Shown here one piece after another: positions 1 through 8,090 of a DNA stretch of 18,382 nt. The translations under genes and the position numbers were made by a program. The stretch is from CAVSZB01 sp964420395. Lineage in GTDB: Bacteria; Krumholzibacteriota; Krumholzibacteriia; LZORAL124-64-63. Every line of letters starts with the position of its first letter. Within the stretch, counting starts at the first letter, position 1. The notes under the pieces were generated by a model, which worked only from the letters and a program-made list of their open reading frames with translations, was not told where the DNA came from and did no database searches. The DNA is taken from positions 1 to 18,382 of the forward strand of contig CAYQTJ010000051.1 in assembly GCA_964420395.1 (NCBI GenBank). The letters are read 5' to 3'.

Positions 1-2195
1 GCGTGCGCCACGCTCATCGCCGCTCCCGAGAGCACGTACGACGGCCGCACCAGCACCGGGTAGCCGGCGGCCCGCGCGAACGCGATGGCCCCCTCGAGCG
101 AGGTCGCCTCGGTCCACTCCGGCTGGTCCACGCCGACCGCGTCGCAGAGGGCGGAGAAGCGCTCGCGGTTCTCGGCGCGGTCGATGTCGGCCGGCGCGGT
201 GCCGAGCACCCGCACCCCGGCGGCCGCCAGCGGCACCGCCAGGTTGTTGGGGATCTGCCCGCCCACGCTCACGACGACCCCGTCGGCCCGCTCCGCCGCG
301 CAGATGTCGAGCACCCGCTCGAGCGACAGCTCCTCGAACCAGAGCCGGTCGCAGACGTCGAAGTCGGTGGAGACGGTCTCCGGGTTGCAGTTGACCATCA
401 CCACGCGCCGCCCGCGCCGCTGCAGCGCGCGCGCCGCGCTGACGCAGCACCAGTCGAACTCGACCGACGAGCCGATGCGGTACGGCCCGCCGCCGAGCAC
501 GACCACGGGGCGCTCCGCGCCGGGCGCCACGTCGTCCGTGTCGCCGTTGTAGGTGTGGTACAGGTAGTTCGTGCGCGCCGGGTACTCCGCCGCCAGCGTG
601 TCGATCTGCTTGACCACCGGCCGGATCCCCAGCGCCTCGCGCCGGGCCCGCACCTCGAGGTTCGCGGCGTAGCCGGGCGGCGGCGGCGCGTCGCGCCGGA
701 CGAGGCGCGCCACCTGGTTGTCCGAGAAGCCGAACCGCTTGGCGCGCCGCAGCAGGTCCGCCGGCAGCGTCGCCAGGTCGTGTTCGCCCAGCTCGCCCGC
801 CGTCTCGACGACGTTGGCGATCCCGCGCAGGAACCAGCGGTCGATGCGGGTCAGCTCGTGCACGCGCTCCGGCGTCAGCCCCTGCCGCAGCGCCTCGGCG
901 ACGACGAAGATGCGGTTCTCCGTCGGATGCGCGAGCTGCTCCTCGATCCGTTCGAAGCGGAACGAGTTGCCCACGACGCCGTGCGCCCCGGTGCCGAGCA
1001 TGCGGCAGGCCTTCTGCAGCGCCTCCTCGAAGCAGCGCCCGATCGCCATCACCTCGCCCACGCTCTTCATCTCGCTGCCCAGCTCGTGCGACACGCGCCG
1101 GAACTTCTTCAGGTCCCAGCGCGGCATCTTCACCACGATGTAGTCGAGCGCCGGCTCGAAGCAGCTGCCGGTCACGCCGGTGATGGCGTTGGGCACGTCG
1201 GGCAGCGCGCGCCCGAGCGCCAGCTTCGCCGCCACGAACGCCAGCGGGTAGCCGGTCGCCTTCGAGGCGAGCGCCGAGCTGCGCGACAGCCGCGCGTTCA
1301 CCTCGATGATGCGGTAGCGGTCGGCAGCCGGGTCGAGCGCGAACTGCACGTTGCACTCGCCCACGACGCCGAGGTGCCGGATCAGCCGGATCGACACGTC
1401 GCGCAGCCGGTGGTAGTCGTGGTCGGACAGCGTCTGCGACGGCGCCACGACGCAGCTCTCGCCGGTGTGGATGCCGAGCGGGTCGACGTTCTCCATGTTG
1501 CAGACGGTGACGCAGTTGTCCTGCGCGTCGCGCACGACCTCGTACTCGATCTCCTTCCACCCGGCGAGGTACTCCTCGACCAGCAGCTGCGGCGCCACCG
1601 CCAGCGCCTGCGCGGCCAGGGCGCGCAGCTGGTCCGCGTCCGTCGCGATGCCCGACCCCTTCCCGCCCAGGGCGTACGCCACGCGCACCATCACCGGGTA
1701 GCCGATCTCGTCGCCGGCGCGCAGCGCGTCCTCCACCTCGCGCACCGCCCGGCTGCGCGGCGTGTCGAGCCCGATCTCCCGCAGGGTGCGCGCGAACAGG
1801 TCGCGATCCTCGGTCAGGCGGATCGTCCGCACCGGCGTGCCGAGCACCCGCACGCCGTGCCGCTCCAGCACCCCCCGCTCGTCCAGCGCCAGCCCGCAGT
1901 TGAGCGCCGTCTGCCCGCCGAAGGCGAGCAGGATGCCGTCCGGCCGTTCCCGCTCGATGACCCGCGCCACGAAGTCCGGATCGACCGGCAGGAAGTAGAC
2001 CTCGTCGGCCAGCCCCTCCGAGGTCTGGATCGTGGCGATGTTCGGGTTGACCAGGACCACCCGCACCCCCTCCTCCTTCAGCGCCTTGATCGCCTGCGAG
2101 CCGGAGTAGTCGAACTCGCCGGCCTCGCCGATCTTCAGGGCGCCGCTGCCGAGGAGGAGCACCTTGCGGGGGAGGGGTGGGGGCTTGGTCTGCAT
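1..2195 (-). CDS. carB: Carbamoyl-phosphate synthase large subunit, N-terminal ~731 residues (3' end beyond window)
   Basis: CarB makes carbamoyl phosphate from bicarbonate, ATP and CarA-derived ammonia for arginine and pyrimidine synthesis in the cytoplasm. Reading leftward, the protein begins MQTKPPPLPRKVLLLGSG and continues with ALKIGEAGEFDYSGSQ, the nucleotide-binding start of the first synthetase half. LVNPNIATIQTSEGLADEVY and AFGGQTALNCGLAL follow. At the window edge it is inside the second ATP-grasp half (YPVLVRPSYVLSGAAMSVAH). The family is usually about 1,070 residues, so roughly the first two thirds are here and the stop lies outside. I chose the ATG at 2195; an in-frame ATG at 2207 adds four residues. 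Neither has a Shine-Dalgarno sequence, and a -10-like TATGAC sits 7 nt before 2195, so a leaderless start is possible. The KIGEAGEFDYSG signature is of the Bacteroidetes/FCB type rather than the E. coli type. carA is on the same strand but starts about 7 kb away, with unrelated plus-strand genes between. Confidence 0.95.
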   Translation of the reverse strand, partial: MQTKPPPLPRKVLLLGSGALKIGEAGEFDYSGSQAIKALKEEGVRVVLVNPNIATIQTSEGLADEVYFLPVDPDFVARVIERERPDGILLAFGGQTALNCGLALDERGVLERHGVRVLGTPVRTIRLTEDRDLFARTLREIGLDTPRSRAVREVEDALRAGDEIGYPVMVRVAYALGGKGSGIATDADQLRALAAQALAVAPQLLVEEYLAGWKEIEYEVVRDAQDNCVTVCNMENVDPLGIHTGESCVVAPSQTLSDHDYHRLRDVSIRLIRHLGVVGECNVQFALDPAADRYRIIEVNARLSRSSALASKATGYPLAFVAAKLALGRALPDVPNAITGVTGSCFEPALDYIVVKMPRWDLKKFRRVSHELGSEMKSVGEVMAIGRCFEEALQKACRMLGTGAHGVVGNSFRFERIEEQLAHPTENRIFVVAEALRQGLTPERVHELTRIDRWFLRGIANVVETAGELGEHDLATLPADLLRRAKRFGFSDNQVARLVRRDAPPPPGYAANLEVRARREALGIRPVVKQIDTLAAEYPARTNYLYHTYNGDTDDVAPGAERPVVVLGGGPYRIGSSVEFDWCCVSAARALQRRGRRVVMVNCNPETVSTDFDVCDRLWFEELSLERVLDICAAERADGVVVSVGGQIPNNLAVPLAAAGVRVLGTAPADIDRAENRERFSALCDAVGVDQPEWTEATSLEGAIAFARAAGYPVLVRPSYVLSGAAMSVAH

Positions 2196-2202
2196 GCGGC
2201 AA

Positions 2203-2231
2203 GTCATAGCGGAAGTCGGCCCGGAAGACCA
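2203..2231 (-). promoter_or_regulatory. Possible carB promoter, leaderless arrangement
   Basis: On the minus strand TATGAC (2203-2208) matches the TATAAT -10 box at four positions and ends 7 nt before the chosen carB ATG. Transcription would therefore start at or next to the A of ATG. The hexamer at -35 with 17-bp spacing (TGGTCT, 2226-2231) is poor. The call rests on the -10 position, the lack of a ribosome-binding site and the similar arrangement at carA. Confidence 0.3.
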
Positions 2232-2393
2232 GAGTGCCGCCGGGCGCGCCCCGCGATTGCCCCGCAAGCCAGCCCGCCAAATGAATATGCGCGATCAGCG
2301 AACGTTCGGCGAGTGGTCGCGCAGAAGGGGTGCGGGACGGCCGATTCCCGCTATCGTGTCCCGCTTCCACCCCGCTGAAGGGAGCCGTGCGCC

Positions 2394-2960
2394 ATGCGAA
2401 CCGTCGTCATCCTCGCCGCCATCCTGCTGCTCGGCGCCCCCGCCCGGGCCGCCGATGGCTACACCATCGACCAGTCCTTCGAGCCCGAGATCTGGGGAGA
2501 GTGGAGCATCGCGCTGCTCGACCCGCTCGGGCAGGAGTTCGTGCCGGCGCTCGCCGCGCTGAACGTCGTCGAGATGTGGATCGGCCACGGCACGACCGGG
2601 ACCGAGCCGCCCACCGAGGTCATCGCGCGGATCCGCGCCGGCAGCGTGGCGGGGGAGGTGCTCGGCACCAGCGCCCCGGTCGAGGTGCTCGACGGGCACT
2701 TCGCGCCGGTCCGCTTCGACTTCGCCACGCCGATCGCCACGACCCCCGGCGAAACGTACGTGGTGGAGCTGGTCGTCGGCGCCGGCGGCGGCAACCCGAT
2801 GGCCTGCGGCGCCAACTACATCGACTACGCGCCGGGCCGCGCCATCCTCGGCGGCAACCCATCCGCCGGCGACCTCTGGTTCCGCACCGGCGTCACCGCG
2901 AACGTGCCGGTGGCCGCGCAGACCTGGGGGAACGTCAAGGCGCCCTACCGGACGCGGTGA
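2394..2960 (+). CDS. Secreted hypothetical protein, beta-rich
   Basis: This 188-aa protein has a clear Sec signal peptide (MRTVVILAAILLLGAPARA, likely cleaved before ADGYT) and is exported. The mature part is Gly-, Thr- and Val-rich. Phrases such as QEFVPALAALNVVEMWIG, VLGTSAPVEVLDG and FDFATPIATTPGETYVVELV resemble beta-sandwich modules of secreted bacterial proteins that share a SFTP...LGTS...V.L.PG..Y.(I/V)E pattern, but I cannot assign a named family. The ATG is preceded by GGGAG about 9 nt upstream, which supports this start. It is first in a plus-strand block, divergent from carB, and followed after 57 bp by a lipoprotein gene that appears to have its own promoter. Function unknown. Confidence 0.8.
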   Translation: MRTVVILAAILLLGAPARAADGYTIDQSFEPEIWGEWSIALLDPLGQEFVPALAALNVVEMWIGHGTTGTEPPTEVIARIRAGSVAGEVLGTSAPVEVLDGHFAPVRFDFATPIATTPGETYVVELVVGAGGGNPMACGANYIDYAPGRAILGGNPSAGDLWFRTGVTANVPVAAQTWGNVKAPYRTR

Positions 2961-2979
2961 TCGGCGCGACGCGGGTTCC

Positions 2980-3008
2980 TTGTCCGCCGTCCGCCCCGGT
3001 GCTACACT
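2980..3008 (+). promoter_or_regulatory. Candidate promoter for the first tandem lipoprotein gene, near-leaderless
   Basis: TTGTCC (2980-2985), a 17-bp spacer and TACACT (3003-3008) preceded by TGC form a sigma70-like promoter with an extended -10. Only nine bases separate TACACT from the ATG at 3018, and they contain no Shine-Dalgarno sequence. The predicted transcript would have a leader of at most a few nucleotides. Confidence 0.4.
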
Positions 3009-3017
3009 CGCCGGACC

Positions 3018-4559
3018 ATGCCGGAACGCGCCCTCAGGATCCGCCCGCTCGCCCCGCCCCTGGCGGGACTCCTCCTGCTTTGCGCCGTCGCCTCGTGCAC
3101 CGACGACCTCCCGCCCTTCTGCCCCCCCTACCACGTCGGCGCCGTCGAGGGCTACGTGCGCGAGGCGGGCGTGGGGGTGGCGGCCGAGGTCCGCGCCGTC
3201 GCGCAGGAGGGCGTCCGGCGGGGCGACATCGTCGCCGTGACGACGGCCGACTCGACCGGCTGGTATCGGCTCGAACTGCCGACCGAGCTCTACAGGCTCG
3301 ACACCAGGCTCCCCGGCGTCAGCACCTCGTACATCCGGAGCGACACCGTGCGCGTCGCGCAGCGCGTCCACCGCTTCGACCTCCTGCGCGGGCGGGCGGA
3401 GATCACGATCGCCGTGCCCGCGGAGCTCGCCGGCCGGCCGCACACCCTGCAGCTCAGGGGGCCCCGGTACAACGGTCCCCTGCTCATCGTGTCGCCTGAG
3501 GATGGAGCCGTGCGCTTCACCTTTCGCCTCCAGAAGCCCGGATCCTACGCCATGATCCTGGCGGCTGGTGAATCGCGGGACAACGAGTGCTACCTGCCCG
3601 GCACCATCGATTCCCGCGCGGCCGACTCCCTGATCGTCGGCGTGGACACGGTCTCGCGCTACACCGCGGACTTCCGCGCGCTCCACGCCTCCATCAGCGG
3701 CCGCGTCACCGGGAGCTGGCAGGAGGCCCGGACGTACGCGCCCGAAGTGGAGGCCACGCCTGACTCGCTTTCCACGCTCGCCCGAACCGCCTGCCGGAGC
3801 GATGGCTCATTCACGCTCGACTTCCTGGTGCCGCGGGTGGTCCGCCTGCGGACGAATATCGCCGGCGTGGAGCAGTGGATCGGAGGCGACTCGTTCGCCT
3901 CCGCGCGCGAATTCGCGCTGCAGCCGGGGGACCGGATCACCGACGTGTCGCTCGTCGAGAGCGGGATCGGAATCTCGCTCGAGGGGCCGGGCGACCTGAT
4001 CAATTACTGGACGACGGTCGTCGTGCGCAACGAGGCGGGCGAGGAGTTCCCGTCGTACAGCACGTCCGACAATCCGATCACGGTCTGCAACCTCCGCCCG
4101 GGTCGTTACTACGTCCATCTGGACGGCAGCTGCCATCATCAGATCTGGGAGCCGCAGTGGTACGGCGGCGCCGACCGGCTGGAAGACGCCACGCCTGTCG
4201 ATCTGGGGGTGGGGGAACTGCGGCAGATCGTGGTCGATCTGGTGCAGGGGGGCCGCATCTCCGGGGATCTGCTGACGGCGGACGGCTTGCGCCCATCGTA
4301 TTCCTCGGTCTGGCTCATGAACGCTGACGACGAACCGGTGTGCGACTACGCAATGAGCATCTCCGACGGCGTGTTCGACTTCCCCGGTCTGGTGGATGGC
4401 GACTATCGACTGGCCGTATCCGAGTATCCGCATGACCTGTGGTGGTGGCCCGGCACGTACGATCCCGAGGCGGCGGCAACGATCACCGTCGCCGGCCACG
4501 CCGCCGTCACCGGCCTGCGCTGGCTGTTGCCGCCCGCCGGACAGGCGGCCCGGCCATGA
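3018..4559 (+). CDS. Lipoprotein with carboxypeptidase-regulatory-like repeats (tandem paralogue 1)
   Basis: This 513-aa protein has a basic N-terminus, a hydrophobic stretch and a lipobox ending VASC (Cys27), so it is probably an envelope-anchored lipoprotein. The rest looks like repeated beta-sandwich modules of the carboxypeptidase-regulatory (prealbumin-like) type. EGYVREAG (44-51) opens the first, and SISGRVTGSW (225-234) and GGRISGDLL (411-419) open others. Three stretches close with an aromatic-Pro motif plus an Asp/Ala-rich tail: YLPGTIDSRAAD (192-203), WEPQWYGGADR (377-387) and WWPGTYDPEAA (476-486). The next gene has the same layout, including VEQWIGG (284-290 here), so the pair arose by duplication. 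The stop overlaps the next ATG by 4 bp, implying co-translation. I know no enzymatic motif in it; an adhesive or structural surface role is a guess. The start lacks a Shine-Dalgarno sequence but fits the signal peptide and the promoter. Confidence 0.85.
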   Translation: MPERALRIRPLAPPLAGLLLLCAVASCTDDLPPFCPPYHVGAVEGYVREAGVGVAAEVRAVAQEGVRRGDIVAVTTADSTGWYRLELPTELYRLDTRLPGVSTSYIRSDTVRVAQRVHRFDLLRGRAEITIAVPAELAGRPHTLQLRGPRYNGPLLIVSPEDGAVRFTFRLQKPGSYAMILAAGESRDNECYLPGTIDSRAADSLIVGVDTVSRYTADFRALHASISGRVTGSWQEARTYAPEVEATPDSLSTLARTACRSDGSFTLDFLVPRVVRLRTNIAGVEQWIGGDSFASAREFALQPGDRITDVSLVESGIGISLEGPGDLINYWTTVVVRNEAGEEFPSYSTSDNPITVCNLRPGRYYVHLDGSCHHQIWEPQWYGGADRLEDATPVDLGVGELRQIVVDLVQGGRISGDLLTADGLRPSYSSVWLMNADDEPVCDYAMSISDGVFDFPGLVDGDYRLAVSEYPHDLWWWPGTYDPEAAATITVAGHAAVTGLRWLLPPAGQAARP

Positions 4560-6196
4560 GTCGCCTGGCGCTCTGCCTGCTCGGTGCCGCCCTGCTGTGG
4601 GCCCCCGCCGGCTGCAACGACGCGGACGAGACCTGCCGGCCCGCGGTGCCGGCGGGCCGGATCCAGGGGTACGTGCGCACGGGCGGCCTGGCCATCTACG
4701 CCGTGGTCTCCGCGACCGGGATCGTCGACGGCGTCGCGTCCCGCTATCCGTTCAAGGTCGTGCCCGACGAGCACGGCTTCTACTTCATGGACGTCCCCGC
4801 GGGCCGCTATGTCCTCGCGCTGCAGGTCGGTTACGACGGGTGCCGCTATGACCATGCCGGCGCGACGCTCGGCTACGGCAACGTGCCGCCCGACACGCTG
4901 GATGTCGATGCCGCCCATTTCCCCCAGGTGGTCCACTTCGTGCTGGGCGGGCTGACCTTCGGGCTGGGCCTTTCCCATGCTCTCGACGGCGGGCAGGGCG
5001 AGATCGTGCTCCACCGGCGGGACGCGCCCGAGCTCACCAGCTACGAACGGGGCTATGTCCGCCGCGGCTCGGCCGAGATCCAGGCTGGCCGCCTCGATGT
5101 CGAGCTCGCCGGCATTCTGCCGGGCGAGTACCAGGTGGAGATCGGGCTCGACAGCTGGGGCCAGGGCGAGCGCTTCTGGATGCCGGACACGCGCGACCGC
5201 GCGGCGTCGCCGTGGTATCGCGTCGATGCCGATTCGGTCCTCTCGCTCTCGGGCCAGGTCGCCACGGAGTCCGCGCGCCTCGAAGGCAGTGTCACGGGGG
5301 CCTGGCAGGCGATGGGCCTGACCGGCGTGCCGCAGCTTTCCCTCGTGACCGTGGACTCGGTCACGGTCGTGGAACGACGGCAGGTCTTCGTGGACGGTCG
5401 CTTCGTCATCGACCTGCACGTGCCGGCTCCCGTGAAGGTGTGCGTCAGCCAGAACGACGTCGAACAGTGGATCGGCGGGCCGGGCTTCGCCGAGGCGACG
5501 GTCTATACGCCGGTGCCCGGCGAGACGATTTCCGGCATCGATGTCGTGCAGAGCGGTCTGCGCCTGGTGGTGCAATCGCCGGAGACCGCCGCCTACAATC
5601 TGAGGCTGAGCTTCTACGATCCGGTGGGCCCCAGATTCCTCGCGAGCGCCTATGCCTCTCAGGCTTCCGGCGCGGAGTTCGGCATTCCCAATCTGTGGCC
5701 GGGACAGTACATCCTGAGGGTCTCGCAAGAGACGGGTTCGGGGCCCGTGTCGGTGCTGGGCGGGAGCGCGTCGTGGCGCCCGCAGTGGTACGACCGCGCG
5801 GCCACGGCGGCGGAGGCCCGCCTCGTCACCATCGCGTCGGCGGGCCAGATCGTGTCGCTCGACCTGATCCTGGAGCGCGGGGGCGTGATTGGCGGCGTCG
5901 CCGTGCAGGGCGGGGAATCCCCGACCCACTATTACGTTCTGCTCACTCCCGCCGACGAGGGCGTCGTCCTGGCTTATGATTCGGCCTGGTCCTTCGAGCC
6001 GGGCTTCACGATCCGGGGCCTGCCCGACGGCGACTTCAAGGTCGGCGCCTGCCTCTCCGGGGCGGGCTGGGATCTCGCCGCCCCGCCGCCCCCCGACACC
6101 GTCTGGTACCCCGGCACGACCGACTGGGCCGGCGCGGGCGTGATCTCGATCCGCGATGCCGGCGTCATCACCGATCTCGTCATTCCCGTGCCGTAG
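4556..6196 (+). CDS. Lipoprotein with carboxypeptidase-regulatory-like repeats (tandem paralogue 2)
   Basis: This 546-aa protein starts at the ATG overlapping the previous stop (ATGA). The frame is open further upstream, but the signal sequence MSRLALCLLGAALLWAPAGC begins here. Cys20 is a probable lipid attachment site, although Pro at -3 makes the lipobox non-standard. It parallels its upstream neighbour along its length. RIQGYVRTGG (35-44) corresponds to EGYVREAG; LEGSVTGAWQ (242-251) to ISGRVTGSWQ; DVEQWIGGPGF (301-311) to GVEQWIGGDSF; WRPQWYDRAA (407-416) to WEPQWYGGAD; GGVIGGVAV (442-450) to GGRISGDLL; and VWYPGTTD (516-523) to WWPGTYD. Three aromatic-Pro-closed modules can again be seen. 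It is 33 residues longer, mostly in the first module. It is likely an envelope lipoprotein of unknown function expressed with its paralogue; DoxX follows after 44 bp. Confidence 0.85.
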   Translation: MSRLALCLLGAALLWAPAGCNDADETCRPAVPAGRIQGYVRTGGLAIYAVVSATGIVDGVASRYPFKVVPDEHGFYFMDVPAGRYVLALQVGYDGCRYDHAGATLGYGNVPPDTLDVDAAHFPQVVHFVLGGLTFGLGLSHALDGGQGEIVLHRRDAPELTSYERGYVRRGSAEIQAGRLDVELAGILPGEYQVEIGLDSWGQGERFWMPDTRDRAASPWYRVDADSVLSLSGQVATESARLEGSVTGAWQAMGLTGVPQLSLVTVDSVTVVERRQVFVDGRFVIDLHVPAPVKVCVSQNDVEQWIGGPGFAEATVYTPVPGETISGIDVVQSGLRLVVQSPETAAYNLRLSFYDPVGPRFLASAYASQASGAEFGIPNLWPGQYILRVSQETGSGPVSVLGGSASWRPQWYDRAATAAEARLVTIASAGQIVSLDLILERGGVIGGVAVQGGESPTHYYVLLTPADEGVVLAYDSAWSFEPGFTIRGLPDGDFKVGACLSGAGWDLAAPPPPDTVWYPGTTDWAGAGVISIRDAGVITDLVIPVP

Positions 6197-6240
6197 CGGC
6201 GGCGGGCTCTCGAATCACCCGAACGCGGGATGTGTCACCG

Positions 6241-6672
6241 ATGAACCTCCGCAGAATCTTCGCGGTGCCCGGGCACGCGCTGCCGGCCGATCTGGCGCTG
6301 CTGCTGCTGCGCCTGGTGGCGGGCCTGGCCTTCATGTTCCACGGGTGGGGCAAGATCCAGAACCCGCTGGGCTGGATGGGGCCGGAGGCGGCGGTGCCGG
6401 GGCTCTTCCAGGCGCTGGCGGCGCTGGCCGAGTTCGGCGGCGGGCTGGCGTGGATCCTCGGTCTGCTCGTGCCGCTCGCCTCGCTGGGCGTGGCCTGCAC
6501 GATGGCCTACGCGGTCAATCTCCACGCCCTCACTCGGGGCGACCCGTTCGTGTCGAAGACCGGCGGACCGTCGTTCGAGCTGGCGGCGATCTTCTTCTGC
6601 ATCGCGGTGCTGCTGATCGCCGGCGGGCCGGGGCGGCTCTCGCTCGACCGGCGGCTGTTCGGGCGGCGCTGA
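6241..6672 (+). CDS. DoxX family membrane protein
   Basis: This 143-aa protein is predicted to span the inner membrane about four times. The first segment, LLLLRLVAGLAFMFHGWGKI, has the R-L-x-x-G-x-x-F-x-x-H-G-x-x-K pattern typical of the DoxX/YphA family. Three more hydrophobic stretches follow (ALAALAEFGGGLAWILGLLV, LASLGVACTMAYAV, ELAAIFFCIAVLLIAG). The charged tail RLSLDRRLFGRR fits the usual cytoplasmic end. Length and order match the family. I chose the ATG at 6241; a GTG nine bases upstream is also in frame. DoxX proteins are linked to quinone/redox or sulfur metabolism in some bacteria, but function here cannot be read from sequence. It follows the lipoprotein pair closely and may be read from the same transcript. 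Confidence 0.88.
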   Translation: MNLRRIFAVPGHALPADLALLLLRLVAGLAFMFHGWGKIQNPLGWMGPEAAVPGLFQALAALAEFGGGLAWILGLLVPLASLGVACTMAYAVNLHALTRGDPFVSKTGGPSFELAAIFFCIAVLLIAGGPGRLSLDRRLFGRR

Positions 6673-6705
6673 GGCGGCGCTCGGTCGGTGGGGAACGGGC
6701 CCGTA

Positions 6706-6734
6706 TTGAACGGCGCCGGCCCGGCTGCTACCCT
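6706..6734 (+). promoter_or_regulatory. Candidate promoter for the HAD phosphatase-hydrolase pair
   Basis: TTGAAC (6706-6711), a 17-bp spacer and TACCCT (6729-6734) preceded by TGC give a sigma70-like promoter with an extended -10. The shape is the same as at 2980-3008. It lies in the 84-bp gap between the DoxX gene and the phosphatase gene, which has its own GGAGG site. Confidence 0.35.
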
Positions 6735-6756
6735 CGCCACCGGAGGCAGCCGCCCG

Positions 6757-7317
6757 ATGAAGCGCCCCCTGCTCATCCTTGACCTCGACGAGACGCTCGT
6801 CCGTACGACGAGTGAGGAGCCGGCTGCTGACTGGCACTTCCGGGTGTCCGACTACTACGTGGCGAAGCGGCCCCACCTCGACAAATTCCTCGCGCGCGCG
6901 TCCGATTGGTACGACCTTGCTGTCTGGAGCTCGGGAGACGAGGCGTATGTGGAGGCGGTCGTGGCGCAGGTCCTGCCGGCGTCCGCGGCGTTGCGCTTCG
7001 TGTGGGGGGGCTTGCGTTGTGTCAGGCGGCGCGATCTTGAATCGCGCGAGATCGTCTGCCTGAAGGACCTCAAGAAGGTCAGACGGCTCGGCTTCGACCT
7101 GAGGCGGGTTCTGCTGATCGACGACGACGCCGGGATGGTCAGTCGCAACTACGGGAACCACTTGCAGTTGGTGCCGTTCGAAGGGGCGCCCGACGATCGC
7201 GAGCTGCTCGACGTGCTGCCGTATCTCGACTGGCTCCGGGACCGGCCCGATTTCCGCGCGGTCGAGAAGCGGGGCTGGCGGCGATTCTCCTTCCCGACCG
7301 GAGAGGCGATGTCATGA
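6757..7317 (+). CDS. NIF/FCP1-type HAD family phosphatase
   Basis: This 186-aa cytoplasmic protein has the FCP1 homology domain of the HAD superfamily, related to eukaryotic RNA polymerase II CTD phosphatases. The DxDxT loop is present as ILDLDETLV (Asp9 nucleophile, Asp11 acid/base, Thr13). VWSSGDEAYV (57-66) supplies motif II, CLKDLKKV (101-108) the motif III lysine, and VLLIDDD (118-124) the metal-binding acids. The C-terminal GAPDDRELLDVLPYLDWL matches the usual end of this family. All catalytic residues are present, so it should be active, probably on a phosphoprotein or small phosphate ester; the substrate is unknown. The start at 6757 is set by GGAGG about 10 nt upstream and by the domain beginning at once; an open frame continues upstream without support. 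It overlaps the next gene by 4 bp (ATGA). Confidence 0.9.
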   Translation: MKRPLLILDLDETLVRTTSEEPAADWHFRVSDYYVAKRPHLDKFLARASDWYDLAVWSSGDEAYVEAVVAQVLPASAALRFVWGGLRCVRRRDLESREIVCLKDLKKVRRLGFDLRRVLLIDDDAGMVSRNYGNHLQLVPFEGAPDDRELLDVLPYLDWLRDRPDFRAVEKRGWRRFSFPTGEAMS

Positions 7318-8090
7318 GCCCGGCCCGCTGGATCGTGACTCTCTGGCTGTTCGTCGCCGGTGCGGCCGCGGCCGTGCCCGCCGCGCCGCCGGACGCCACC
7401 GCCGCCTTCACCTTCCGGGAGGTCATCGTGGACGGCTCCGCACACCGGGTCGCGCTGCGCGTGCCGGACGGCTACGACCCGGCGCGGGCGTGGCCGCTCG
7501 TGGTCTTCCTGCACGGCTCCGGGGAGTGCGGCGCCGACGGCGAGAAGCAGACCCGCGTCGGCCTGGGGCCGCGGCTGGTCGCGCAGCCGGAGCGGTGGCC
7601 GTGCTTCGTGCTCATGCCGCAGAAGCCGTCGGAGGCGGAGGAGTGGGAGGAGCGCGAGGCGATCGTGCTCGCGGCGATCGCCGACGTGCAGTCGGCCTAC
7701 CGGATCGATGCGGACCGCATCGCGCTGACCGGCATCTCGCAGGGGGGGCACGGCGTCTGGATGATCGGCGCCCGCCACGCCGACCTGTTCTCCTGCCTGG
7801 CGCCGGTGTGCGGCTACGGGCGCGCCCGCACGGTGGCCCCGCGCGTGGCGCGGCTGCCGGTGTGGGCGTTCCACGGCCTCGAGGACGACGTCGTCGATCC
7901 GCAGGAGACGCGCGACATCGTCGCGGCGATCCGCCAGGAGAAGGAGAAGCTGGGTCTGGACGCCGCGACGGCGCGCCTGACCCTGTACCCCGAGGCCAAC
8001 CACAACAGCTGGGATGCGGCCTACGGCGAGCCGGAGCTGCCGGGCTGGCTGCTCGGGCAGGAGCGGGCGCACCGGCCGGGGCCGCGCTAG
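7314..8090 (+). CDS. Secreted alpha/beta hydrolase (esterase / PHB-depolymerase-like)
   Basis: This 258-aa protein has a signal peptide (MSPARWIVTLWLFVAGAAAA, then VPAAPP) and a single alpha/beta-hydrolase domain. WPLVVFLHGSGECG (60-73) is the oxyanion-hole strand and loop. ALTGISQGGHGVW holds the nucleophile elbow with Ser142. GLEDDVVDP offers the acid (Asp191 or Asp195), and EANHNSW supplies His230, completing the triad. This arrangement is seen in polyhydroxybutyrate depolymerase-like, feruloyl-esterase-like and dienelactone-hydrolase-like enzymes, so an ester substrate outside the cytoplasm is likely but unspecified. It overlaps the phosphatase gene by 4 bp. Its TAG stop lies in a CTAG that is also the stop of carA on the other strand, so the two genes converge with no spacer and no obvious terminator. 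Confidence 0.87.
   Translation: MSPARWIVTLWLFVAGAAAAVPAAPPDATAAFTFREVIVDGSAHRVALRVPDGYDPARAWPLVVFLHGSGECGADGEKQTRVGLGPRLVAQPERWPCFVLMPQKPSEAEEWEEREAIVLAAIADVQSAYRIDADRIALTGISQGGHGVWMIGARHADLFSCLAPVCGYGRARTVAPRVARLPVWAFHGLEDDVVDPQETRDIVAAIRQEKEKLGLDAATARLTLYPEANHNSWDAAYGEPELPGWLLGQERAHRPGPR

Noticed and set aside
3..2378. Long plus-strand open frame opposite carB
   Set aside because: It is the antisense shadow of carB in GC-rich DNA: Arg/His/Ala-rich, no recognisable domain, while the minus strand gives unmistakable CarB motifs.
2295..3686. Minus-strand 463-codon frame opposite the secreted protein and first lipoprotein
   Set aside because: No signal peptide, domain or ribosome-binding site; the plus strand has signal peptides and paralogue-supported coding.
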